Source: Mytilinidion resinicola
Lineage: Eukaryota; Ascomycota; Dothideomycetes; Mytilinidiales; Mytilinidiaceae
NCBI RefSeq assembly: GCF_010093595.1
Contig: NW_022985447.1
Location: 349,218 to 413,217 of the forward strand
DNA length: 64,000 nucleotides
Reading direction: 5' to 3'
Made by a program: the position numbers and the translations under genes. A model generated the notes under the pieces. It was not told the origin of the DNA and ran no database searches. It saw only the letters and a list, made by a program, of their open reading frames with translations. Below, in pieces: positions 55,381 to 64,000 of this stretch. Position 1 is the first letter of the stretch. Every line of letters begins with the position of its first letter.

Positions 55381-58300
55381 AAAGGAAAGTAATACACTAC
55401 CGTATGGAGCAAGCTGCCTGGCTTGTCGAGGCCTCGCGTCCGCAGGGCATTTCCGGCGTCGTGCGCCTCTTAATCGGCAGCGCACTGGCCGAGGCGCGTT
55501 CATAGACAGCTTGTCGTTCTACGCTCACGAGGCAGAAGAGGGCATCCTCAGCTGGCCCCTCTCCTCTGCCTCCTCTTCGTCTCTACTTTCTTCGTCTTGT
55601 ACTTTTGGTTGCAACCGCCTTGTGCTCTTTGCGAATTCTATTGTCGCCCTAACTGCTTCCATGTCCGGCTTCCAGTACTTGATCGGTCCGTCGATGCTCT
55701 GCCCGCCCTCTTGTCTACTCGAGTACCCTCCCAGTGCGTACGATAGCTCTCCGAATCGCTGTCCATGCTGCTGTTGTAGCTTTGCTCTTTGCTGCCTCCA
55801 TCGCCTGCACGAAAAGAGAAAGTGTGCTATTGATTCTATGCACCCGCAATCGCACGCCGCTGTGTCTGTTGCCTTGATTTTGTACAGATACTTGTTGAGG
55901 AACGTTTTACCCGTCCGCAGCTGCGTGAGGATGGCCGCTTCGGTGCTATTTAGCTGCCGGTATATTTCTGCCAACTTGCCTAGGTGGAACGCTGCATCTA
56001 TCTTCTGCGTGAACTTTCCCGTTTCTGCCCACTTTGGTGGGGGCGGTCCTGCTATTACGTTGGCTCTTTTTAATGCTAGCCGTGTTAGATACCACGGTTC
56101 ACCGTCGCGCTGCAGTGGCTGCTCGCTCTCTTCTTTTGTTGCTGCCTTTGCCAGTCTGTTAGCCCGCTTATTTCCCTTAATCCCCGCATATCCTGGGATC
56201 TAATACAGCGTGACGTTGGTTATCTATAGTTTCTTGATAATCTCTGCCACAATATCTTAACACGCGCTGGCTCGCCAACTGCGCACCGATAGCAGCGCCG
56301 ACTGCGCGTTAGAGAAGATGCGGATGCTCGACGCTGGTACGGGCTGGCCGTCGCTGTTAAGCGCTACGTAAGATGGGCCCTACGGCTAGTTGGTGGCTTT
56401 ACTAATTGCTAACAGTTTAGTAAAGTGCGCGTCCGCCTGCTCGGACCTGGCTACTGTCTTTAAGATATATACTTGCGATAGCCTGGTAAATACCCTAATA
56501 CCTGCTCTGCCGTTTTATACTAATGCATCTATATATACATCTACTTATCCTGGCTGGTAGTCCTTAGCAACAGCTTGCGCCCGCTCTTTGTCCTCGCATA
56601 TTACTACCTTAGGCCGAGCTACCTACAGCGGGCATGCGTACGGCTTAACCTCTAGCACTGTATCTATCTAAACTTCTGTATATATCTCTGCCACCCTTAT
56701 AAGTAGTAATTAATACTTTGTGTATAGTTGTTGTTGCTTAAGCATCTAGTAGGGATATAATAGGCCTAGCTTATAGATTAATACCTAGAACGCAATTGTC
56801 TGCTTCCGCAGTCTCTGTTCTATAGGGAGTAGACCTGCCTCTACCTCTGCTACTAATAGAGTAATAGTGCGGAATCCTCTAATTACTGCCTGCGCTGTAA
56901 TCCTCTGCAACTATAGTAGGAGCTGCTTTATATTATGCGTTGCGATTGGGTACTATACTAGCAACGCGTAGTCCGCCACCGGCAGCACCGCACTCTGCGC
57001 TAGCTGCTTAACTGCCTTAGGTTATAGTCCCTTTATTCTGCGCAGCGCTAGCACTACTTTTATCGCCTTGCCTGCTTTATCTGCAAGATGCACCTTAAAT
57101 CTTAGTTCCTTATCTAGTGTTATACCTAGGAGCTTAACCTTATCTATAGGTATAATATCCTGTCCTTTAAACTATAGCAGCGTTATACTGTTCCTACCTG
57201 CTGCTTTATATTGCGTAAGATAGATAAAGCTTATTTTAGTAGCTTTGAACTAAGCCCTGCTTATACACTCCTACTTTTCTAATATTAGAACTACTTTATC
57301 CTGGATAACCTGCATATTCTCCTCTGCTAATAGCCCTATAACCTATACTAAGTAGTTATTTATAAACACTATTAAGCTGCTATATTATAGTGCGCTCTGC
57401 ACTAGATCTATATTAAAGAACAGGAATAGGATTAGAGTAAGTGCGGATTTTTAGGGGAAACCTGCCTGCGGAAGCCTTTATACCTCTATTATTACGCTGT
57501 TAATAAAAATGCACGCCTCTTAGTCTATGTAAAAGTCCTGCACCTACTATATAATCTTTTCTAGGATCTATTACTACCGCAGTTTTCTAATTTCTGGCTC
57601 GGTGGCTATATTGTTATATGCTTCCTTAATATTAAATAATACTAGTAACAGCATTTTCTTCCCGCGCTACGCCTTAAACATATTCTTACAGAGGTACAAC
57701 AGTGTATATATTGTTGCCCTCTGCTTCCGTGCGCTAAAGTGTATTTTCGGGAGAAGGCTGTATTCCTCTACTAGGTATGCTATCCTCTCGGCCACTAACA
57801 ACTTAAGCGCCTTGCCTAGCGTTGGCAATAGCAAGATTAGCCGGTAGTTATTGGCTATTATATAGTTCTTTCTTTTCGGCTTCTGCAGTAGTATAATCTT
57901 TGCAATCTTCTACTCCTTTAGTATTTTTCCTGTCTTAAGCAATCTTATAAACAGCTGCGTAATCTTATTACCTAGGACCGGCTATAGCTCTCTCTATACT
58001 TTTGCCGGTAGGCTGTCCCTTCCTGGCGCCTTGTCTGGGCTCGCCCTAAAGACAGTTGCTTTTACCTTATATTTAGTAATTAGCTCGCAGTATAGTTAAT
58101 TATATATTGCTAGCGCCTCCTCCTGCTTATATAGTATTAGGCTTAGGAAGAACGCCTAAAGCAGCTCCTATCTAATCTTATTATCTTCTGTAGCAATTCC
58201 TCCCTTTTAGCTAGTTTTCTTAATCGGTGGCACTCTAGTAAATAAGCTGCTTGCCTGCAAATCTAGGTATTTAGCCGCCTTCCACATGTTATTGCTGTTG

Positions 58301-59111
58301 TTAAGGAAAGCCTTCTAGTGCTGTTTCCGGTAGCGACAGATTATCCGGTGGAACAGCCGTTTTACTCTTATTACTATGCTGCGCAGCTCCGCGTTCTTTC
58401 TTCCCTGCTACTGTATTATATATACTCGGTTTCTCTAGTATATATATAACTTTCTTAGCGCTATAAGGTCCTTATCCCACCACCGCTTTATATACAGCAA
58501 CGGCTGCGCCCTTAGGCAGTGTGCCTCCACCGCCCTAGTCGCCTACTGCGTAAGCCGGATTGCTATCTTATTAATATCTTCCGCAGGAAAGCCTGCTTCC
58601 TTCTTTTACTCGACCGTTTATCTAATTTTATCCTACAGCGCGTTCTTAAATAGCAGTTTCTCCTAACCTTTTTTCTTTTCTATATTAATGCAGAAGCGCG
58701 TCTATATAGCCCGGTGGTCTAACCTATACTTATACTCTTAGATTAAGCACTTAACTAAGTCCTCTGCTAGTCCAGGCGTTATAAGTATTAGGTTAATTGT
58801 TAATAAGCGTCCCGCGTTACTAATAAACGTACTTACGCCTGCCGGCAGGAGGCTCTGTAGTAACAGCTCTGCTATAAAGTTAATAATCGGCGCGCTCTTT
58901 TTTTAGCTTGCCGTGCTGTTAATATAGCTTTCTTCCTACAGCGGATTATATTAGTTAAAGTCCCCAGCAACCACCACCTTAATATACAGGTCGCGCAGTC
59001 TTTCTTATTACACTAACTTATTAATTATGCGTAGCCTGCTGCTAAGCTCCTCTATATTCTCCTCCCTGGTTTTTATTAATAAGGACAGGTTCGGAATATA
59101 TACTAATACTA

Positions 59112-60728
59112 CCTCCGCGGTTGCAAAAGTCTGTTGTGATCCGTGCACGAACGCCAATCTCGTGAAATGTAAACACCACTTGGAGTTGTGATTTCTCCAC
59201 ACAACATGGCCCAAATCAGCTCAGCCAAACGCGCATTGGTTATTCAATATCGATTTCATGATAAACTCAGTTTTCCAGCAATTGCCAGCAAGATTGATGG
59301 TGTTTCTGCCGCCGCCGCCCAACAAATCTGTTCTAGAGCCTTTAGACGCGCCGGCACCAACAATGTCAACACGCTGCTTGAATATAGAGATCCTGCGCCT
59401 AGATCTGGTCGTCCTAGGCGTGTAGAACCTGGATCTGAAGCGTCAATTCGAATCCGAGAAGCAACGCGTGGACAATACAGGTGGCACCACCAGGTGGATG
59501 CTGCCAACCAAGCGTTTGAGCGCGTACGAAAGGATCATACAACAACACAACGCAAGCCACTTGGAACGCTTGATGCTAAACAAGTTCATAATATCCTTCA
59601 AGGAAAAGAACATTCGCAAGCAGATCCAATTGATTCGAAGCCAATTCCTCGAAAGCGCACGTTGGAAAAGAAGGCCCTCTCGAAATTAGACTTAGACGAT
59701 CGCAAACGATATATCGAGCTTATCCTAAGCCTGGATCCTCACAACACAATTCTTATTAGTTGTGATGAGACGCCTGTTAATTTTGGAGGCACCGGCCACA
59801 CGCATGTATCTGCTCCACGTGGTGTAGATATATACACAGACGATGCCCACGATCCACGGTTTATCAAGATGCAATGGGACGCCGCCAGCAATGATGCACG
59901 CGTTAAAAGACCATGCCTTATTTGGAACTACGAGGAGCAAGAGGAAACAATAGATTTAGCGCGAAGATTGGATTTCCAGGTGTCTAAATTAAAGGCTCGA
60001 GTGGACCATAATAAACACCAAGCATTAATTCCTGGCACGCCCCAATATCAACTTCTTGTGGATACAAATGCCGACATCGCACGCTATAATGCATCGCTTC
60101 CACCTGGCCAACGTGTTGGAAGAAAGCGGCGTATGACAATCGATCGGTTATTTAAATATGAGAAGTTAGAAAGAGACGCTAAAAAGGGGGGGTTAGATTT
60201 TGTTTGGTACGCTTTTAAAGTGTATAAATTAACCTTATTTCCTTACTATTTGGAATTAAGGAGGATTAATCCAGGAAAGGAGATCTATATTGTTGAGGAT
60301 AACGTTGGTGTTCATTATAAGGCAAGGCGGTTGTTGGCTGATCAAATTCATGAGCTTGATATCAAGTTTCTTGATACACCAACCAATTCACCAGACCTAA
60401 ACCCAATTGAGCATCTTCACAAGGATCAGAAGAAGGAATTGGCCAGGGCTCGGTTTAACACCACGAGCGCTGGTGCTGCTGTGCAGGCCCAAAGGGAGAA
60501 GGAAATGATTGTTGTTTGGCAGCACTCAGAAACCTTTGAGAAAAAGGTACAACACCGCATGGCAATTGAATATTGGAAAGGCCTGGCACACAGATCAAAA
60601 CACGCAGAACCGGCCTACAGCAATAGATACAAAGATAGCTTGTAATTTGATGGTGTTGTGCTCATTTGATTGTGGTGGCCGTGCCTCGGTGATCGCCGAA
60701 AAACAACAGACTTTTGCAACCGCGGAGG
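59112..60728 (+). mobile_element. intact mariner-type element inside the LINE
   Basis: 1617 bp with 26-bp perfect inverted ends (CCTCCGCGGTTGCAAAAGTC, then TGTTGT) and TA duplications at 59110-59111 and 60729-60730. GC-normal and free of RIP-type stops although its host LINE is mutated on both sides, so it arrived after the last RIP episode. A different family from the elements at 10472 and 62682. Confidence 0.93.
59206..60645 (+). CDS. Tc1/mariner-superfamily transposase, apparently intact
   Basis: ATG 59206 gives 479 aa (MAQISSAKRALVIQYRFHDK); the frame is open 6 codons upstream without an ATG. N-terminal HTH (FPAIASKIDGVSAAAAQQIC), a basic linker (RSGRPRRVEP), then the DDE core. First Asp in TILISCDETPVNFGG, second in EIYIVEDNVGVHYKARR, third acidic residue in TNSPDLNPIEHLHKDQKK. 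A long insert between the first two (about residues 215-330) makes it larger than the 340-350 aa of ordinary mariners. The C-terminal tail is basic (HRSKHAEPAYSNRYKDSL). All catalytic positions are present, so it could be active. Confidence 0.9.
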   Translation: MAQISSAKRALVIQYRFHDKLSFPAIASKIDGVSAAAAQQICSRAFRRAGTNNVNTLLEYRDPAPRSGRPRRVEPGSEASIRIREATRGQYRWHHQVDAANQAFERVRKDHTTTQRKPLGTLDAKQVHNILQGKEHSQADPIDSKPIPRKRTLEKKALSKLDLDDRKRYIELILSLDPHNTILISCDETPVNFGGTGHTHVSAPRGVDIYTDDAHDPRFIKMQWDAASNDARVKRPCLIWNYEEQEETIDLARRLDFQVSKLKARVDHNKHQALIPGTPQYQLLVDTNADIARYNASLPPGQRVGRKRRMTIDRLFKYEKLERDAKKGGLDFVWYAFKVYKLTLFPYYLELRRINPGKEIYIVEDNVGVHYKARRLLADQIHELDIKFLDTPTNSPDLNPIEHLHKDQKKELARARFNTTSAGAAVQAQREKEMIVVWQHSETFEKKVQHRMAIEYWKGLAHRSKHAEPAYSNRYKDSL

Positions 60729-61044
60729 TACGACTAGCTTCCTTCCGCCTATGTGTGCTACTACGGCCGTAATATCTGCCGAGTCTATATATAGCTGTGT
60801 GGCCTTTATATTTTTAGATGCCTAGATGCACGTTTAGACTAGATATTATCCTTCTCGCCTACTATACGGTATATACGTTGTCTAGCATGGATTTATGCTG
60901 TATAGCACTACTTCTCCCTCTATAAGAAAGTATCCAGGTTCCTGTCCTAGAATAAATTAAAAGTCGGCGAGTGCCGCGTTGTTGTGGAGCGCGTGCTGCG
61001 CTTCCCTGCCTCTTCTTATGTTCGCCTGCAGGATCCGGAACTCC

Positions 61045-62439
61045 CTATTCATAGCGCTGCCGCATAAGAATCCTGTCTATCTCTTTCCTGTACGCTGGGC
61101 ATTATTAGAGCGACGCCTAATACGGGCCTTAATAGTTAATGCAGCGCAGGTTAGCCGTTTTATATTGCAGATGGCCTTCCTGCCCGCATATATCGCACGT
61201 CTCCGGCCGCATGCAGTTGCGTGCTCTGTGTCCGAACCGCCTACACTTGAAGCAGGCCACCGGTGTGCGCTGCTCCTTGAACAGCGACACCATGATGCCG
61301 CCTCCGCTAAACGTCACGCTGTCCGACTTTAGCAGCTTCTCCGCCTCCTCCTTCGTCGCCACCTTGATTACCACCGACGCATGCTGTCCGCTGGGTCTCG
61401 GTTGCCTAAGCCATCGCATCGTGCACACCTCTACTCTGTTCTCTGTGCCAAATTGTTCCATCGCCGACCTGCTTACTTTGCCGCTCTCCGCGTCCATCGC
61501 TAGTGCCACCTTGATCTAGTCTGCCTTTACTGGGTACTACTTGGGCCCTACCAGCCTTGCGCCTGGTAAAGCTGGCTCGAGCCAGTCTGCCGTTGTCTGT
61601 CGGACCGCTGCCTCTTTGTCCTTGTCTACCGAGAACTTAATCACCCTTGTGCCTTCGTTTCCTCGCCACACGCGGAACCCCTTAACCGTGGTTCCCGCGA
61701 GTCTTTCGACCCTATTTATGCCTTGCTGGATGGCTTGCTTAGCCGCCTCTGTAGTAGCTACCTTCTCCGCTATGTCGTCCCTTACCCGGCTTACATCAAT
61801 TACTAACTGTCTCACGTTCTCTTTGTCTGTTGAGCCTGTGCTTGTCGATCGCGAAAGTGTTGTGCCTGCTCTTGCTGGTTGTCCGCTGGCTGCGACCGAC
61901 GCCTATGTCTGCGTCGACGGCGGTTCGATCGAAAGGGTGTCGAGCTGCGCTCGAAGAGAGCCGATGGTTTCTTGGAGCTCTACAATCTGGTCTTTGAGAT
62001 GCTGCTGCTCTGCCTGGAACGTTGCGCGGTTGCTTCGAATGTCCTCGATGATCTTGTTCTGGTTCCCGATGATGTTGTTCTGCTGTGCTATCGTCTCTTT
62101 TAGGCTCGCGATGAGTTCTGCCAGCTCCCCTATCCCGGCGCTGGCTCCCTCAGGAGCTCGTTCGGAGGAGATCGACACGTGTCTGGTAGGAAATGGCGGT
62201 AGTTCATAGTGCGCTGGGTGTTGCTGCGTGCTATTTGGTTCATCGTTCTGCGGTAGCGGCAATGCCGTGGCTCTGCCCTCTATCTGTATAGGTCGACCCG
62301 GTACTGCTCTCGTTGTTGGGAGCTGCTGCAGGGCGTCAAGCGCCTTTACTGTTCGCTTCCTGGTACGTTTGGCTGGCGCAGGAGGTGGTGTCGACGGGTC
62401 GTAGTCGGAGTCTGACGGCGCCATCGGGTGCTCCGGCAC
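61045..62439 (-). pseudogene. LINE ORF1 (gag-like nucleic-acid-binding protein)
   Basis: One frame throughout, about 464 codons, broken by TAG at 61905-61903, 61539-61537 and about 61518, and by further stops in the last 30 codons. These are explained by Gln or Trp codons changed to TAG/TAA. It has a basic N-terminus (PAKRTRKRTVKALD), a coiled coil (QQNNIIGNQNKIIEDIRSNR), an RRM-like middle (GFRVWRGNEGTRVIKFSVDK), then CCHC knuckles (CFKCRRFGHRARNC, CDICGQEGHLQYKTANLRC). The frame ends RYE at TAG 61047-61045, overlapping ORF2. Confidence 0.8.
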
Positions 62440-62681
62440 GACGTTCGGTGGTCCGCACGGACCGCCTTGCAGCGGGAACTAGCTAAGCGAGCGACCGCGG
62501 TTCGAGTAAAAGAATGTCCGAGATGAATATCCTCCTCTTCAACAATTCAGCTTGGCTTCCGCTTGAGCTACTCTCGCCACCTTCTCGCCACCTTACAAGG
62601 GTGCGGCCGGAGCGGGTCGGCCATCCTCCCTACTAGCGGTGGCGACATGAAATGCCAAATCACCATAAATAACTACAGCTA

Positions 62682-64000
62682 CAAGGGGGCTACCTAAGCG
62701 GGCTGCCGGCGCTCCCTGCTAGCGCTGGCGTTGTTTTAGCCACAGTAAGCGTATTATAAATCTGCAGAAGCCACCAGAATAGCTAGATAATATAAAACAA
62801 CGGCAGGGGCCCTTGTATTTTATATCATAAAAATGCCGAATCTTGTACGCCGGAACAATGGCCACCATCCACGGCCAATTCAATATCCTATTCTTCGAGA
62901 TCCGGGCACCCGTCTCTCCTACCGAGAGCGTGATATTGCTTTCTCCCTCTCTCGATACGCTGGCTGGAATAACCAAAGGATCAGTTCCTCTCTTGGTGTG
63001 CCTTACAGAACTATATCCAATGCTCTCTCTCTCCAGAATCCGTGGACCCCTTAAAAACAGAGAGGGAGAAAACCGAATCTTAATACTCCAACTCAACAGC
63101 GCCTTATTGCCCGGGCTAAGCTTAATTGTATCCACTGAAGGAAGCCGTTAGAGGAGATTGCAATACTAGAGGGGGTCTCTGCCTGCAAGCAATCCCTATA
63201 TAAGGCATTTGAAAAAGAGGGCTATTTCCGGCGTGTTGCAACAGAGAAGCCCCTTATCACGCCTGAGCAGCGAGAGGCCCGTCTTAAATAGGCATATTCT
63301 TATCTGGAATGGACTCCCGAGATATAGGCAGCAGTAATTTGGACCGATAAAGCGTCCATTTAAACCGGAGGAGGCCAGATCTTTATTACTAGGCGTGCTA
63401 AGGAGAAATACAATATTAATTGCTGTGTCCCTAAATTTAGGGGGTATTCTAGCTGGATGATTTATAGCAGCATCTCCTATGGGAATAAGGGGCCTTTAGT
63501 TGTTTTTGAAAAGGACTGGTTAATTAAGCTGGGATATAAAAGAAAGATAATAAACGGCGACGTTTACTATACCTACATATGCCCCAATATCAAGACTTTT
63601 ATATAGGAATTATAGCATATACTACAACACCAGCCTATTCTTGTAGAGGATAATGCCTCAATTCACTTAGCAAAAGCGACGCGCCTGGCCTGGGAGCAGA
63701 ACGGCATGCTTGTAATGGAATAGCAGGCGAATTCCCCTGATTTGAATCTAATTAAGAACGTTTGGCGGCTGTTAAAGGGGAGAATACAACGCCGGTTTCC
63801 TACAACAAAGGAGGAAGTACGGCAGTACGCTGAGGAGGAATGGGAGAAGCTTGAGCCCGAAGAATTTGAAAAGTATACGGGCAATATAAGGGAGCGTTGC
63901 CTTGCTGTAATTGCTGCTGATGGCGGCCTAACGAAATATTAGTTACTAAATAAGCACTGTTTTCATGTGGCGATGTGGCGATTGTAAGCACTAACAGAGA
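62682..64000 (+). mobile_element. Tc1/mariner element, copy 2, RIP-damaged, runs off the window
   Basis: Same family as 10472-11812. Left end CAAGGGGGCTACCTAAGCGG (one G-to-A against copy 1), preceded by TA 62680-62681. The right inverted repeat lies beyond position 64000. It is inserted next to the LINE 5' UTR. Differences from copy 1 are mainly G-to-A and C-to-T. Confidence 0.93.
62833..63942 (+). pseudogene. mariner transposase, copy 2
   Basis: Collinear with the transposase at 10623 and supplies the part hidden by the gap there (561 bp, 63124-63684). The first stop is TAA at 63052-63054 where copy 1 has CAA (WTPQKQRG); more TAG/TAA follow. Catalytic segments are recognisable as WTDKAS, VEDNASIHLAKATRL and NSPDLNLIKNVW (copy 1: NPIENVW). 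Not functional. Confidence 0.9.

Larger units (their letters stand above)
55525..61052 (-). pseudogene. LINE ORF2 (APE-RT-RNase H polyprotein), interrupted
   Basis: Starts MNREFRILQANIRRGREAQH, typical of an APE-type endonuclease. The mariner at 59112-60728 splits RKLVV/VLVYIPNLSLL exactly at a TA. The RT part (59.0-56.9 kb) is unreadable without alignment because of TAA/TAG. The C-terminal part is clean: an RNase H motif IPGYAGIKGNKRANRLAK near 56180, and a zinc cluster ACDCGCIESIAHFLFSCRRW near 55810, ending at 55525. Non-functional. Confidence 0.82.
55380..62680 (-). mobile_element. Tad1/I-like LINE (non-LTR retrotransposon), RIP-damaged, split by a mariner
   Basis: Two overlapping ORFs on the minus strand: ORF1 62439-61045, and ORF2 starting ATG 61052 inside the ORF1 stop (ATGAATAG). 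The order is gag-like, APE, RT, RNase H, then a C-terminal zinc cluster. The 5' UTR extends right to the mariner at 62682. The 3' tail has the decamer AAAGGAAAGT about twice. RIP is dense at 56.2-60.9 kb, sparse in ORF1 and absent in the last 0.7 kb. Confidence 0.85.

Noticed and set aside
55511..56203. Plus-strand 230-aa Ser/Cys-rich ORF
   Set aside because: Antisense to the clean C-terminal part of LINE ORF2, which has RNase H and zinc motifs.
61541..62209. Plus-strand 222-aa ORF
   Set aside because: Antisense shadow of LINE ORF1.
1..64000. tRNA or rRNA genes
   Set aside because: Scanning by eye for the GGTTCGANNCC box and rRNA landmarks gave nothing convincing; a covariance-model search could still find one.

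Overview
The window looks like a scaffold piece from a filamentous ascomycete (Pezizomycotina). The genes are intron-containing, with short introns of about 50-80 nt (GT..AG, CTRAY-like branch sites). It holds fungus-specific families: a HET domain protein, cerato-platanin, a GPI-type cupredoxin, and AVO1/SIN1. It also carries fungal transposons with heavy RIP-type decay (C:G to T:A, stops almost only TAA/TAG). I cannot name the genus from sequence alone.

Layout. 1-15.4 kb is an accessory gene block: a small unknown gene, a class III CoA-transferase, a HET gene broken by one TAG, a fragment resembling a membrane terpene cyclase, cytochrome b5, a SnoaL-like protein, an SDR inactivated by a mariner element, a two-domain VOC (extradiol-type) dioxygenase, and an intact SDR. 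Several of these are split genes that only appear after joining exons. Two copies of a 250-273 bp element with ACTC..GAGT ends and perfect 5-bp target duplications sit exactly inside introns of two of these genes. Together the enzymes suggest a catabolic or secondary-metabolite cluster that is partly decayed.

15.7-35.4 kb is a nested transposon island. A Fot1/pogo-type DNA transposon (16008-33543, TA target duplication) was invaded by two sibling chromodomain Gypsy elements (16672-24341 and 24452-32159), same orientation, 105 bp apart, each with its own 5-bp target duplication. RIP saturates the interior but spares both tips of the pogo element. To its right lie a degenerate AT-hook ORF with a coding minisatellite, then a GH5 mannanase gene truncated at the island edge.

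36-50 kb is housekeeping and secreted-protein territory: a SET-domain protein, a PRCC-family protein divergent from the TORC2 subunit AVO1/SIN1 (218 bp shared promoter), a cerato-platanin and a GPI-anchored cupredoxin. A palindromic MITE family is present at about 39.9, 45.3 and 51.6 kb.

50-53.4 kb is a diverged tandem duplication carrying two small genes of a family I do not recognise, built from a roughly 60-residue module. The two halves are separated by a MITE that itself contains the third ACTC element. 55.4-62.7 kb is a Tad1/I-like LINE on the minus strand (ORF1 with zinc knuckles; ORF2 with APE, RT, RNase H), RIP-mutated in its middle and carrying a fully intact mariner (59112-60728). 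The window ends in a RIP-damaged second copy of the mariner that broke the SDR at 10.5 kb.
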